Shown: positions 43,673 to 53,046, counted from the first letter of the stretch. The stretch is 64,000 nucleotides of DNA from Pseudomonadota bacterium (GCA_023388075.1 JAEWGX010000127.1:18450-82449), one strand, 5' to 3'. A program made the numbers and translations. Notes: generated by a model from the letters alone, not told the origin.

Positions 43673-44107
43673 ATGCCACGACTTCCCCTGTTCTCGTCGG
43701 CGTCGGCCGTCGAGGAAGCGTTCTACTCCGCACTCGCCCATGCCGACCTCGGCGGGGTGATGGCGCTCTGGAGCGACGAGGAAGAGATCGTCTGCATCCA
43801 TCCCGGAGGGCCGCGGCTGGTGGGCTGGCTGGCGGTGCGCCAGTCGTACGAGCAATTGCTCGCCCATGGGCCGCTCGACGTGCGGATCCGCGACGTCCAG
43901 GTCTACGAGAGCGTCACGCTCTCGGTCCACAGCCTGATCGAGGAGATTCCCGTGGACGGTCCGCACGGCCCGGAGCGCATCGAGGTGCTCGCCACCAATG
44001 TCTACGTCAAGGGCAGCGCCGGCTGGCAACTGCTGATGCATCACGCGGCGCCAGGGCACGAAGGTCGCCGCCCCGCCCATGAGCTCCCTGCCGGCAAGCT
44101 CCACTGA
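43673..44107 (+). CDS. NTF2-like (SnoaL/DUF4440-type) protein
   Basis: 144 residues. An N-terminal helix pair (SAVEEAFYSALAHADLGGVMALWSDEEEIVCIHPGG) and following strands ending GWQLLMHHAA fit the NTF2-like cone fold. The family binds small ligands or helps protein assembly; no catalytic residues can be named. Its 3' end overlaps the YheT-like gene by 29 bp in another frame, suggesting co-translation. Confidence 0.82.
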   Translation: MPRLPLFSSASAVEEAFYSALAHADLGGVMALWSDEEEIVCIHPGGPRLVGWLAVRQSYEQLLAHGPLDVRIRDVQVYESVTLSVHSLIEEIPVDGPHGPERIEVLATNVYVKGSAGWQLLMHHAAPGHEGRRPAHELPAGKLH

Positions 44108-45059
44108 GGTCTATCGCACGCCGGGCTGGCTGCGCAACAGGCACCTGCAGACCATCTGGCCGGCGCTCTTCGCGCCGGCGCCGGCGGTACGCTACCGGCG
44201 CGAACGGTGGACCACGCCTGACGACGACTTCGTCGACCTCGACTGGGCCGAGCCCGGGCCGGATGCCGCAACGCCGCTTCCCGGCGCGCCGCTGGTCGCG
44301 CTCTTTCACGGACTGGAGGGCGGCTCGCGCAGCCACTATGCCCGCGCGCTCATGGCGACCCTGCTTTCGATCGGCTGGCGGGGCGTGGTGGTGCACTGGC
44401 GCGGCTGCAGCGGCGAGCCCAACCTGCTCGCGCGCGCCTATCACTCCGGCGATTCGGACGAGATCGACTGGATCCTGAAGCGTCTGCGGCCCGAGTTCGC
44501 GGCCGGCGTGTCGCTGGGCGCGAACGTGCTGCTCAAGTGGCTGGGCGAGCGCGGTACCGAGGCCGGCTTCCTGCGCGCGGCCGCCGGCGTCTCCGCACCG
44601 CAGGACCTGCATGCCGGCGCGGTCGCGCTCTCGCGTGGATTCAACCGCCTCTACTGCGCCAACTTTCTCATCACGCTCAAGCGCAAGAGCGTGGCCAAGC
44701 TCGACCGCTTTCCCGATCTCTACGACCGGCGACGGGTGCTCGCGGCCCGCGACTTCTTCGACTTCGACGACGCGGTCACCGCGCCGCTGCACGGCTTTCG
44801 CGACGCGATCGACTACTGGACCCGCAGCTCCTGCAAGCAGTACCTCGGCGGCATCGCCATCCCGACGCTCGTGCTCAACGCCCGCAACGATCCGTTCCTG
44901 CCGCCGGCGGCGCTCGCGCGTCCGGCGGAAGTGTCGGCCTCGGTGGTGCTGGACTATCCGGAGCACGGCGGCCACGCCGGCTTCCTCGAGGGCGGCGTGC
45001 CGGGCGCGGTGACCTGGCTGCCCGCCCGGCTGATGCGCTTCTTCCGGCAGTACGCATGA
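44079..45059 (+). CDS. YheT-family alpha/beta hydrolase
   Basis: 326 residues. It starts with TPGWLRNRHLQTIWPALF, the typical YheT/ABHD N-terminus, then HGLEGGSRSHYAR (oxyanion region), the nucleophile elbow GVSLGANVLLKWLGE, Asp in NARNDPFLPP and His in EHGGHAGF. Members are esterases or lipases of unclear substrate. Cytosolic. The gene overlaps the upstream NTF2-like gene and is followed 14 bp later by a further plus-strand gene. Confidence 0.92.
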   Translation: MSSLPASSTEVYRTPGWLRNRHLQTIWPALFAPAPAVRYRRERWTTPDDDFVDLDWAEPGPDAATPLPGAPLVALFHGLEGGSRSHYARALMATLLSIGWRGVVVHWRGCSGEPNLLARAYHSGDSDEIDWILKRLRPEFAAGVSLGANVLLKWLGERGTEAGFLRAAAGVSAPQDLHAGAVALSRGFNRLYCANFLITLKRKSVAKLDRFPDLYDRRRVLAARDFFDFDDAVTAPLHGFRDAIDYWTRSSCKQYLGGIAIPTLVLNARNDPFLPPAALARPAEVSASVVLDYPEHGGHAGFLEGGVPGAVTWLPARLMRFFRQYA

Positions 45060-45073
45060 GGAGCGGGTAGCCG

Positions 45074-45745
45074 ATGCTGGACGACCAGGTCAGGCGGGCG
45101 ATGCGCAAGTGGCCGCGGGTGCCGGCGGTCTACGGCTGGCTGCGGCTGGGGCGGCGCGGCCAGTGGTTCCTGGTCGATCGTGGCCGGGAGGGGTTCGACG
45201 AGGCGCTGCATGGCGAGGGCAGCCCGATCACCAGTCCGCCGATCCTGGACTTCATCGGCCGCAACTACGAGGCCGACGACCAGGGCGCCTGGTACTGGCA
45301 GAACGGCCCGCAACGCGCCTACGTCGCGCTGGATCTCGCGCCGCTCGTCCTGCGCGTGCTGGGCGAGCCGCCGACACAGCGCCTGGTGACCCACACCGGA
45401 TGGCTGGTGGAGCGCGTGCGCCGGGCGGCCTGCGACCTGGACGGCAATCTCTTCCTGCAGACCGAGCTGGGCCCCGCCGCGGTGGACGACCGCGACATCG
45501 GCCAGCTGGAGCTTCACGAGACCGGAACCGAGGGCGGCCTCGGCCTCGTGCTTCACCTGTACCCGCCACCCGGCACCGCGGGGGGCGCGTGGCCGGTCGA
45601 GCCCCTCGGCGTGCGCGGGGCGCGACCGATCGGCGAGGCGCTCGGCTACGTCGCCGTGCCGGTGCCCGGATCCGATCCGGTACCCGGGTCCGTGCCCGGG
45701 ACCGGGTCCGCGCCGTCCGGGTCCACGACGCCGCCCGAGCCTTGA
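45074..45745 (+). CDS. Conserved protein of unknown function (DUF2946-like) with Pro/Gly-repeat tail
   Basis: 223 residues. The first 160 or so resemble a beta-proteobacterial DUF2946-type family, beginning MRKWPRVPAVYGWLRLGRRGQWFLVD and containing FIGRNYEADDQGAWYWQNGPQRAYV; the family assignment is from memory. The C-terminal 30 residues are a Pro-Gly-Ser/Thr repeat that lies opposite the similar tail of the next gene on the other strand over 100 bp. Function unknown. Confidence 0.72.
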   Translation: MLDDQVRRAMRKWPRVPAVYGWLRLGRRGQWFLVDRGREGFDEALHGEGSPITSPPILDFIGRNYEADDQGAWYWQNGPQRAYVALDLAPLVLRVLGEPPTQRLVTHTGWLVERVRRAACDLDGNLFLQTELGPAAVDDRDIGQLELHETGTEGGLGLVLHLYPPPGTAGGAWPVEPLGVRGARPIGEALGYVAVPVPGSDPVPGSVPGTGSAPSGSTTPPEP

Positions 45746-46170
45746 AGCAGCCGTAGCCCCGAACGCTCCGCGAGCGCGGCGAAACCGGCCCAGTCGTGGC
45801 CGGCCGCCAGCGTCGCGAGCTCCGGCCAGTGCACGGTGTCCACGGCCCGCGGGTCGGCGCCTGCGAGGCTCACGAGTCGATCGAGCTCGGACGGGGGCAG
45901 CGCAGCCAGCTTCGCGAAGGTGTCGGTGCCGGCGTCGCGCAGCATGGTGCCGATCCGGGGTCCGAGGCCCGGGATCGCCTCCAGGTCGACCTGGCGATAG
46001 ACCGAGGCGTGGCTGTAGAGGGTGGCGGAGCTCGTGGACACCGCGCCGGGCGCGCCGATCGCGATGCGGCCGGACACCGTACCGGCGCCGGTGCCGGCGG
46101 TGGTCGCGTCGCGTCCGGCCTCGTCCCGCGCCGAGCCGGGCGCGTTCTGTGGTTCACCAGCGCCTGGCAT
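45646..46170 (-). CDS. Helix-hairpin-helix (DUF4332-like) protein with antisense-overlapping tail
   Basis: 174 residues. A central pair of helix-hairpin-helix motifs is seen in LEAIPGLGPRIGTMLRDAG and ALPPSELDRLVSLAGADPRAVDTVHWPEL, a fold used for DNA or protein contacts. Both termini are low in complexity (Gly/Thr/Ala and Pro-Gly-Asp/Thr). The start overlaps the end of the M48 protease gene by 17 bp. The last 33 codons overlap the 3' end of the plus-strand neighbour. The gene could be over-extended at its 3' end, but no earlier stop exists. Confidence 0.65.
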   Translation of the reverse strand: MPGAGEPQNAPGSARDEAGRDATTAGTGAGTVSGRIAIGAPGAVSTSSATLYSHASVYRQVDLEAIPGLGPRIGTMLRDAGTDTFAKLAALPPSELDRLVSLAGADPRAVDTVHWPELATLAAGHDWAGFAALAERSGLRLLQGSGGVVDPDGADPVPGTDPGTGSDPGTGTAT

Positions 46171-47743
46171 CGCGCATCTCCTCGCGGTAGGCGGCCTCGG
46201 CCTCGCGCAGCTTCACGTCGACGATGGAGCCGTTGTAGAAATCGAGATCGCCGGCGCTGCGCGCCAGCCGGAGCTGCTCGATCGCGGGCAGGCGCATGCC
46301 CTGCAGCAGATAGCCCTCGGCGGCGGCCTTGTGCGCGAGGCCGCGCTCGCCCAGACCCTGGTGCGCCTCGGCCAGCAGGCGCCACAGCTCCGGATCGCCC
46401 TTGAAGGTGGCGGTCTTCTCCCGCAGCAGGCCAGCCGCCTCGCGAAAGGCCCCGCCCGCGATGAGCACCTGCGCCCTGAGCCGGATCAGCGAGAGGTTGT
46501 CCGGATGGGCGCCGAGCGCCTCGGCCGAACGCTCCATGGCGGCCGGCAGGTCGCCACCGCCGAGGCTGTTGGCGATGCCGAGCCGTTGAAAGAATACGTG
46601 ATCGCGGCCCAGCGTGTCCCGGGCGCGGGCGAGCGCCTTCTCTGCCGACGCCCAGTCGCGGCTCGCGTGCGCGACGCTCGCCAGCCCGTACCAGGGCGCG
46701 GGGTCCCGGGCGCCGGCGTGCGCCGCGGCGATCCGCTGCTCGAACTGGCGGCGCGCCGCCGCAAGCGCGTCGACGCTCTCGCTGCCGATCGCGATGGCGC
46801 GCGCCCGCATCAGCTGAAACTCCAACGCGTCGCGATGCGTGATCGGCTTCATGTCCTGGATGCGCAGCTGCAGGTCGTTCATCCGCTCGCCGGTGACCGG
46901 GTGCGTACGCACGTACACCGGGACGTTGCCTTCGTTGTAGCGATTGACCTGTTGCAGGCGCCCGAAGAACGCGGGAGCGGCCCGCACGTCGAAGCCCGCC
47001 TCGCGCAGCATGTCGAGCCCGATCCGGTCCGCCTCGCGCTCGGCATCGCGAGAGAACGAAAGCATCGAGCGCGTGGCAAGCGTGTCGCCGAGCGACATCG
47101 CGCCGATCGCCGCGTCCGGGCTCGAGCGCGCGGCGAGCGCCCCGAGCACCAGGCCGGCCAGCGCCATCATCGAGGCCTGCCGCTGCTGGCTCAGCATGCG
47201 CGCGATGTGACGCTGCGTGACGTGGCCGATCTCGTGGGCAAGCACCGATGCGAGCTCCGACTCGTTCTCCGCGACCGCGATCAGGCCGGTGTGCACGCCG
47301 ATGAAGCCGCCCGGCAGGGCGAATGCGTTGATCGACGATTCCCGCACCGCGAAGAACTCGAACTGGGACGAGCGGGCCGGGCCGGTGGCGATCAGCCGCG
47401 CGGCGAAGCGGTTGAGGTACTCGGTGAACTCCGCGTCGTCCCACACCGTGCCGTCGGCACGCAGCTCGCGCATGATCGATTCGCCGAGCCGGCGCTCCGT
47501 GGCGCCGGAGAACTCGTCGCTTCCGGCCGCCCCGAGATCCGGCAGGCGATCGAGCTGGGCGCCGGCGGTCACCGGCGCGCCGGCCAGGACGGCGCAGAGC
47601 CCCGCGGCAAGCAGTCGCCGCCCGAGCCCGGGCCGCAGCGCGCGCTGCCCGGCCGGAAGCGCCGCCGCTGCCGTCGGGGCGATCCGGTCGAGTGGGGCGT
47701 CCCCGCGGGAAGCCGGAACGCCTTGCGAGCAGGCGTGGGTCAC
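46154..47743 (-). CDS. BepA-like M48 family metalloprotease with TPR domain
   Basis: 529 residues. A signal peptide (hydrophobic LLAAGLCAVLAGAPVTAGAQ after a basic stretch) leads to an M48 protease domain with zinc motif LAHEIGHVTQRH and the third ligand in EREADRIGLD, followed by a C-terminal array of TPR-type helices (about 330-510). E. coli BepA degrades and chaperones outer-membrane assembly intermediates such as LptD, and this protein has the same architecture. It is divergent from moaC with 93 bp between starts, an order seen in related bacteria. Confidence 0.92.
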   Translation of the reverse strand: MTHACSQGVPASRGDAPLDRIAPTAAAALPAGQRALRPGLGRRLLAAGLCAVLAGAPVTAGAQLDRLPDLGAAGSDEFSGATERRLGESIMRELRADGTVWDDAEFTEYLNRFAARLIATGPARSSQFEFFAVRESSINAFALPGGFIGVHTGLIAVAENESELASVLAHEIGHVTQRHIARMLSQQRQASMMALAGLVLGALAARSSPDAAIGAMSLGDTLATRSMLSFSRDAEREADRIGLDMLREAGFDVRAAPAFFGRLQQVNRYNEGNVPVYVRTHPVTGERMNDLQLRIQDMKPITHRDALEFQLMRARAIAIGSESVDALAAARRQFEQRIAAAHAGARDPAPWYGLASVAHASRDWASAEKALARARDTLGRDHVFFQRLGIANSLGGGDLPAAMERSAEALGAHPDNLSLIRLRAQVLIAGGAFREAAGLLREKTATFKGDPELWRLLAEAHQGLGERGLAHKAAAEGYLLQGMRLPAIEQLRLARSAGDLDFYNGSIVDVKLREAEAAYREEMRDARRW

Positions 47744-47745
47744 CT

Positions 47746-47754
47746 TGCTATGAT
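47746..47754 (+). promoter_or_regulatory. Candidate extended -10 element of the moaC promoter
   Basis: TGCTATGAT matches the extended -10 form TGnTATAAT at one mismatch, 83 bp upstream of the moaC ATG. A -35-like TTGCGA lies 20 bp away, too far for standard spacing, which an extended -10 can tolerate. Tentative. Confidence 0.35.
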
Positions 47755-47836
47755 AGCGACGCGGCCCTGCTGCCGCCGGCCGACACTGCCGCCGGCAGGG
47801 CGAGCCGCACGCCCGGAGGCCGTCCCAGGCAGACGC

Positions 47837-48319
<483 letters not shown>

Positions 48320-48531
48320 AGGTACCCTCGCCGACCGGAAGCCGCCGACGGGCACTTTCACAGGCGTGGCGGCAGGCGAGCGTCGGTGTTCACGACAGAC
48401 ACGCGATGCAGATCGAGACCAAGGGATAATCCCCATCGGGCGTCGGCCCACGCGCATGCCGAGTCGCGCATACTCTTCCCGGCGCCCGCCACGGCGCCCT
48501 AGCTCGAGTGTCGATCGTCGCGAGGAAGAAC

Positions 48532-49686
48532 GTGAAGAGGAAGTCAGCCGTACCCCTGTTTGCCATCCTCCTGGCCGCCGCGGGATGTGGCGGGGGCAGC
48601 GGCTCCGATACGGCCGTATCGTCGAGTCCATCGCCTGGGCCAGCCGTGACTCCTGCACCGGCGCCGACTCCATCCTCCCCGTCGGCGCCCAATCCACCGC
48701 CTTCGGCCCCGCCGCCCGCGAGCATCACGCCGCCTCCTCCCGCGCCCGCACCCGAACCTCCCGGCGCGCCACCCGCACCGCCAGTGCCCTCGGTATCGGG
48801 CAGCGCGGTCATCAAGGCGCTGGCCAGCCGAGCCGCGGGCCGCGCCGTATCGAGCGACGAGGACGGCTACTTCTCTAGTGTGGACGTCGGCTTCGACCCG
48901 GCGTCCTCGCGCTTCAAGAGCACGTCGCATCTCACCCGGCTCGGCGAGCAGTTCCCGCCATGGCAGGCGGCCGAGACCGGCGAAGTCGTGCTGTCGCTAA
49001 TCGCCGCAACCGATGGCCGCTCGAGCTTCGTGTTCAATGGGGCCGGCTCCATCACGGCGCCGGACGGGCAGCATTCACTGAGCGCCGGACAGTTCGCGAT
49101 CCCGGCTTCCGTCCCGCTCGATAAGACGATCCTGGTGTATAACCTCCCGGCTTCCCCGGGCTCGAGCGTGCGGCTCTTCGTCGGTTCCATTCCCGACAAG
49201 CCTCGCTGGATGCGGGTGTGTTGGAACTTCGACGTCCCCGGTACCCTGCGCGTCGCCTGCAGCCGCAACGACCGCGAGACGGGGGCGCCGGTGGGGGTGG
49301 ATGCGGGGAACGACCTACGGGGCACCATCCTCACCCACCGTTCGACCGACACCGAGGTCGTGCGCTGGTCGGTCCTGAATTGCCATGTGAGCGGCTGGGG
49401 GGTGCAGGAGGTGAACGGACAGCTCACCTCGGTCAGCTTCGAGTACGCGCAGTTCCGCAAGCGCGCGTTCGACTCGGCCAAGCTGCCCTATGGCGGCCTC
49501 GTCACCGTTCCAAGCCCCTATCCGATCAAGTCGACCTTCCTCGCCAACGGCGACATCATGCACGAGTTCTCGGATCCGCTTGGCTACACCAGCTACACCA
49601 TACGGAACTCTGCCCTGATCGTCGCATCGGCCGACTCGCACGCGGGAGGAACCTCGGGAGCCCGGTCCGACTGCCGGTTGTACTAG
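48532..49686 (+). CDS. Lipoprotein of unknown function with proline-rich linker
   Basis: 384 residues from a GTG supported by GAGGA five bases upstream; an earlier GTG at 48508 is less likely. The N-terminus KRKSAVPLFAILLAAAGCGGG is a lipoprotein signal with lipobox AAGC and Cys19 as lipid site. A Pro/Ala/Ser linker (about 30-85) holds the globular part (about 90-384) away from the membrane. That part contains few motifs; paired cysteines (CW, AC, NC, DC) suggest disulfides. I do not recognise the family. Convergent with mgtE, 14 bp apart. Confidence 0.72.
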   Translation: MKRKSAVPLFAILLAAAGCGGGSGSDTAVSSSPSPGPAVTPAPAPTPSSPSAPNPPPSAPPPASITPPPPAPAPEPPGAPPAPPVPSVSGSAVIKALASRAAGRAVSSDEDGYFSSVDVGFDPASSRFKSTSHLTRLGEQFPPWQAAETGEVVLSLIAATDGRSSFVFNGAGSITAPDGQHSLSAGQFAIPASVPLDKTILVYNLPASPGSSVRLFVGSIPDKPRWMRVCWNFDVPGTLRVACSRNDRETGAPVGVDAGNDLRGTILTHRSTDTEVVRWSVLNCHVSGWGVQEVNGQLTSVSFEYAQFRKRAFDSAKLPYGGLVTVPSPYPIKSTFLANGDIMHEFSDPLGYTSYTIRNSALIVASADSHAGGTSGARSDCRLY

Positions 49687-49700
49687 CCGCGCGGCCGCCC

Positions 49701-51284
49701 TTATCCCGAGAAGAAGATCGTCGCCAGCCCGAGGAAGATCAGGAACCCGAGGCTGTCGGTGGAGAACGTGAGCAGCACCGAGGAGCCGATGGCCGGGTCG
49801 CGCCCTGCCCGCTCCAGCCCCAGCGGCACCAGCACCCCGATCAGCGCGCCGATCAGAAGGTTCAGCATGATGGCGAGCGTCATGGTCAGGCCGAGCAGCG
49901 ATCCGTACGGGCTGTCGCGGTAGAGCAGCCAGGCGAAGAGGCCGGCGACTCCGCCCCAGACCACGCCGTTCAGCGCGGCGATCACCAGCTCCTTGCGCAG
50001 CAGGCGCCGCACGTTGGCGCGGTTGACGTGGCCGAGCGCGAGGGACCTGACGACGAGCGTCATGGTCTGGTTCCCGGAATTGCCCGCCACCCCCGCCACG
50101 ATCGGCATGAGCGCGGCGAGTGCGACCACCCGCTCGATCGTGTTGTCGAAGAGGCCGATCACCCGCGACGCGAAGAAGGCGGTGATCAGGTTGAGCGCGA
50201 GCCAGAGCCAGCGGTTGCGCGCCGATCGCCAGATGGAGGCGAACAGGTCTTCCTCTTCCCGCAGGCCGACCTGTCCGAGCACCTCGGCCTCACCCTCCTC
50301 CCGGATGATGTCGACCACCTCGTCGATGGTGAGGCGCCCGATCAGGTGGCCGTGCGGATCCACCACCGGCGCGGAGACGAGGTCGTAGCGCTCGAAGGCC
50401 TGCGCGGCCTCGCTGACGTCGTCGAGCCCGCGCAGCGCCAGCACGTCGCGGCGCATCACCTCCGCGACCCGCGCGTCGGGCTCGTTGATGAGGAGCTGGT
50501 CGATCGGAAGCGACCCCTTCAGGTTGTCGTAGCGGTCCACCACGAACACCTGGTCGGTGTGCTGCGGCAGCTCGTCGAAGCGCCGCAGGTAGCGCAGCAC
50601 GACCTCGAGCTTCACGTCCTCGCGCACGGTGACGAGGTCGAAGTCCATGCGGGCGCCGACGGTATCCTCCGGATACGACATGGCGGCGCGCAGCCGCTCG
50701 CGCTCCTGCGGGGAGAGGAGGCGCCGCACCTCGTCCACCACCTCGGGCGGCAGCGCGTCGGCAAGGTCGACCAGGTCGTCGGCATCGAGTCCCTTCACCG
50801 CGGCGACCAGGTCCGCCCGGCTCATCGACGCGATCAGGGAGTCGCGGACCGGCTCGGACACCTCCAGCAGGATGGCGCCGTCCGCCTCCTCCTTCACCGA
50901 GTCCCATACCAGCAGCCGCTCGTCCGGCGGCAATGCCTCCAGGACGTAGGCGACGTCGGCCGGGTGCAACCGCTCCACCCGCGCTCGCAGGTGGGAGAGG
51001 TACTGCGCCTCGCTCAGGCGCTCGACGATCTCGGCGCGCTCCTGGTCGACGCCCTGCGCCTCGTGACGCGCCTGCTCGCGCACGGCGGCATAGCGCTGGA
51101 GCAGGTCCTGCACGTCGCCGAGCGCGCGCTGGGCCTCCTCGGGGTCCTTGGGCCGGACCCCGTGGATCTCGAGCGGGGAATCCTCCTGTGCGGCCGGCAT
51201 CGGATCGTCCGGCCGGTCCGCGGCGGGAGGATCGGGTGGCGCGGGCGCGGCAGGCGCCCCCGGGGCGGATGAAGACTCGGTCAC
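49701..51284 (-). CDS. mgtE: Magnesium transporter MgtE
   Basis: 527 residues. The N-terminal MgtE_N domain, two CBS domains (about 180-310) and five C-terminal membrane helices (about 345-525) form the normal layout. GNSGNQTMTLVVRSLALG and NLLIGALIGVLVPLGLERAGRDPA are typical of the pore part. It imports Mg2+ and closes when intracellular Mg2+ binds the cytoplasmic domains. The GTG start directly follows the mtgA stop codon (TGAGTG), so the two are coupled. The first 40 residues are Pro/Ala-rich. Confidence 0.95.
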   Translation of the reverse strand: MTESSSAPGAPAAPAPPDPPAADRPDDPMPAAQEDSPLEIHGVRPKDPEEAQRALGDVQDLLQRYAAVREQARHEAQGVDQERAEIVERLSEAQYLSHLRARVERLHPADVAYVLEALPPDERLLVWDSVKEEADGAILLEVSEPVRDSLIASMSRADLVAAVKGLDADDLVDLADALPPEVVDEVRRLLSPQERERLRAAMSYPEDTVGARMDFDLVTVREDVKLEVVLRYLRRFDELPQHTDQVFVVDRYDNLKGSLPIDQLLINEPDARVAEVMRRDVLALRGLDDVSEAAQAFERYDLVSAPVVDPHGHLIGRLTIDEVVDIIREEGEAEVLGQVGLREEEDLFASIWRSARNRWLWLALNLITAFFASRVIGLFDNTIERVVALAALMPIVAGVAGNSGNQTMTLVVRSLALGHVNRANVRRLLRKELVIAALNGVVWGGVAGLFAWLLYRDSPYGSLLGLTMTLAIMLNLLIGALIGVLVPLGLERAGRDPAIGSSVLLTFSTDSLGFLIFLGLATIFFSG

Positions 51285-52004
51285 TCAGGGCACCTCGACG
51301 GCCGGCATGCGGCGCTCCACGATGGCCGCCCGCCGTGAGAGCGCCGCGCTGCCGCGATTGCGGTCATGGTAGCGTGGGCGCGGCAGCATCGCGGCGAGCC
51401 GCGCGGCCTGGCCGGGGCCCAGTTGTGCAGCGGACACACCGAAGTAGTGCCGGGCCGCCGCCTCCGCCCCGAACACGCCGACGCCCCATTCGGCGACGTT
51501 GAGATAGATCTCCAGGATGCGGCGCTTGTCCATCGCCGCTTCGAGCATCCAGGCGATGACCAGCTCCTGGGCCTTGCGCAGGTAGCTGCGTTCGCCGGAA
51601 AGGAAGAGGTTCTTCGCTAGCTGCATGGTGATGGTCGAGCCGCCGAAGGCGATGCGGCCGCGCTTCGCGTTGCGCTCGAAGGCCTGCTCGATCGCATTCC
51701 AGTCGACGCCGTCGTGCTGCGGGAACCGCGAATCCTCCGCGGCGATCACCGCCCGCTTGAGATGGGTCGAGATGCGACCGTACTCGACCCAGCGGTGCCG
51801 CAGCTTCGCCGCCGGATCGCGGGCCTGCAGCTCGGCAAGCTGCGCGCGCATGAAGCGGGTCGACGCCGGGTTCACGTCGCGCCAGACGATCACGTGCACC
51901 AGATACCAGAGCTGCAGCGCGAGCAGCGCCACCAGCCCGAGGAGCACGATGGCGAGCAGCGCGCGCCCGATCGTGCGCGGGGCGAACGGCGTCCTAGCGG
52001 CCAT
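51285..52004 (-). CDS. mtgA: Monofunctional biosynthetic peptidoglycan transglycosylase
   Basis: 239 residues. An N-terminal membrane helix (about 15-37) anchors a GT51 domain with EDSRFPQHDGVDW, which holds the catalytic Glu, then GGSTITMQLAKNLFL and YLNVAEWGVGVFGAEAAARHYF. It polymerises lipid II into glycan strands at the outer face of the inner membrane. The ATG at 52004 is chosen because upstream residues of the open frame lie in aroE. It overlaps the aroE 3' end by 11 bp. Confidence 0.95.
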   Translation of the reverse strand: MAARTPFAPRTIGRALLAIVLLGLVALLALQLWYLVHVIVWRDVNPASTRFMRAQLAELQARDPAAKLRHRWVEYGRISTHLKRAVIAAEDSRFPQHDGVDWNAIEQAFERNAKRGRIAFGGSTITMQLAKNLFLSGERSYLRKAQELVIAWMLEAAMDKRRILEIYLNVAEWGVGVFGAEAAARHYFGVSAAQLGPGQAARLAAMLPRPRYHDRNRGSAALSRRAAIVERRMPAVEVP

Positions 52005-53046
52005 TCCCGGCCGCCGGGCCCTGCGCGGCGAGCGCGGCGCGCAGCATCCGGTAGACCGGTTCGGTGCGAGGCCGCACGCCGCGCCAGATAAGGAAACTCT
52101 CCGCGGCCTGCTCCACCAGCATGCCCAGCCCGTCGGCCCCGCGGCGGGCGCCGTCGGCAAGCGCCGCGGTGACGAAGAGGCTCTCGCGCGGGCCGTAGCT
52201 GCAATCGTAGGCGAGCTCGCAGTCGCGGAAGAGGCCCCGACGCAGCGCGAGGCCAGCGGAGACGGCCCCCGGGGCCGGGGCGGCCCGGCCCGCCCCCCGA
52301 GGGGGTTCAACGGAACTTGGGGCGGCCCGGCGTTCCGTTGAGACGGCCCCCCGGGCCGGGCCCGCCCGGCCCGCCCCCCGAGGGGGTTCAACGGAACTTG
52401 GGGCGGCCCGGCGTTCCGTTGAGACCACGCCTATCGACGTGGTGTTGATGATGATCTCGGCGCGGGGGGCGTCCTCGAGGGACGTCGCCTGCAGCAGCGG
52501 CAGGCCCGCGGCGCGCAGCACCTCCGCGCCGTTGAAGTGCGCGGCTAGCGCCTCGGCGCGGGCCCGCGTGCGGTTGGCGACGGCGAGCGCCGCCACGCCG
52601 GCCTCGAGCAGCGCGACCACCACGCCGCGGGCGGCGCCCCCGGCACCGAGCAGCAGGACCGTGCGGCCGCGCAGGTCGAGACCGAGCCGGTCGCGCAGAT
52701 CCGTCACGAGCCCCGGCCCGTCGGTGTTGTCGCCATGAATGCCGTCGCTTCGCAGCGAGAGCGTGTTCACCGCCCCGGCCAGGCGCGCGGCCGTGCCGTG
52801 GCTGCGGGCGCACGCGAAGGCCCGTTCCTTGAACGGCAGGGTCACGTTGAGCCCCCGGCCGCCCGCGGCCGCGAAGTCGCGCACCGCGCGGTCGAACGCC
52901 TCGGGCGGCTCGGTCGGCACGAGCAGCCGCTCGTAACGGATCGCCTGCCCGGTCTCGCGCGCGAAGGCCGCGTGGATCTCCGGCGAGCGACTGTGGCCGA
53001 TGGGATTGCCCACCACCAGGTAGCGGTCCGCCACGGGGACGCTCAT
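51994..53046 (-). CDS. aroE: Shikimate dehydrogenase carrying a 54-residue repeat insertion
   Basis: 350 residues against a usual 270-295. N-terminal substrate motifs VVGNPIGHSRSPEIHAAF, NVTLPFKE with the catalytic Lys and GDNTDGPG are intact, and the NADP loop GAGGAARGVV and NRTRARA follow. Residues 209-262 are two near-identical 27-residue units starting STERRAAPSSVEPPRGAG, encoded by two 81-bp palindromic DNA repeats placed between NTTSIG and the C-terminal SAGLALRRGLF. The insertion is in frame, so the enzyme could stay active with a surface loop. It reduces 3-dehydroshikimate with NADPH. Start overlaps the TonB-like stop codon (ATGA). Confidence 0.93.
   Translation of the reverse strand: MSVPVADRYLVVGNPIGHSRSPEIHAAFARETGQAIRYERLLVPTEPPEAFDRAVRDFAAAGGRGLNVTLPFKERAFACARSHGTAARLAGAVNTLSLRSDGIHGDNTDGPGLVTDLRDRLGLDLRGRTVLLLGAGGAARGVVVALLEAGVAALAVANRTRARAEALAAHFNGAEVLRAAGLPLLQATSLEDAPRAEIIINTTSIGVVSTERRAAPSSVEPPRGAGRAGPARGAVSTERRAAPSSVEPPRGAGRAAPAPGAVSAGLALRRGLFRDCELAYDCSYGPRESLFVTAALADGARRGADGLGMLVEQAAESFLIWRGVRPRTEPVYRMLRAALAAQGPAAGNGR
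52261..52422. repeat. Two tandem 81-bp palindromic repeats inside aroE
   Basis: Units at 52261-52341 and 52342-52422 differ at only 3 of 81 positions. Each contains the inverted repeat TCAACGGAAC / GTTCCGTTGA (52307-52316 with 52332-52341, and 52388-52397 with 52413-52422) and a CCCCCCGAGGGGG palindrome. This is the make-up of a short non-autonomous palindromic element rather than coding sequence. Its length is a multiple of three and it has no stop in the aroE frame, so it is translated. Confidence 0.9.
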
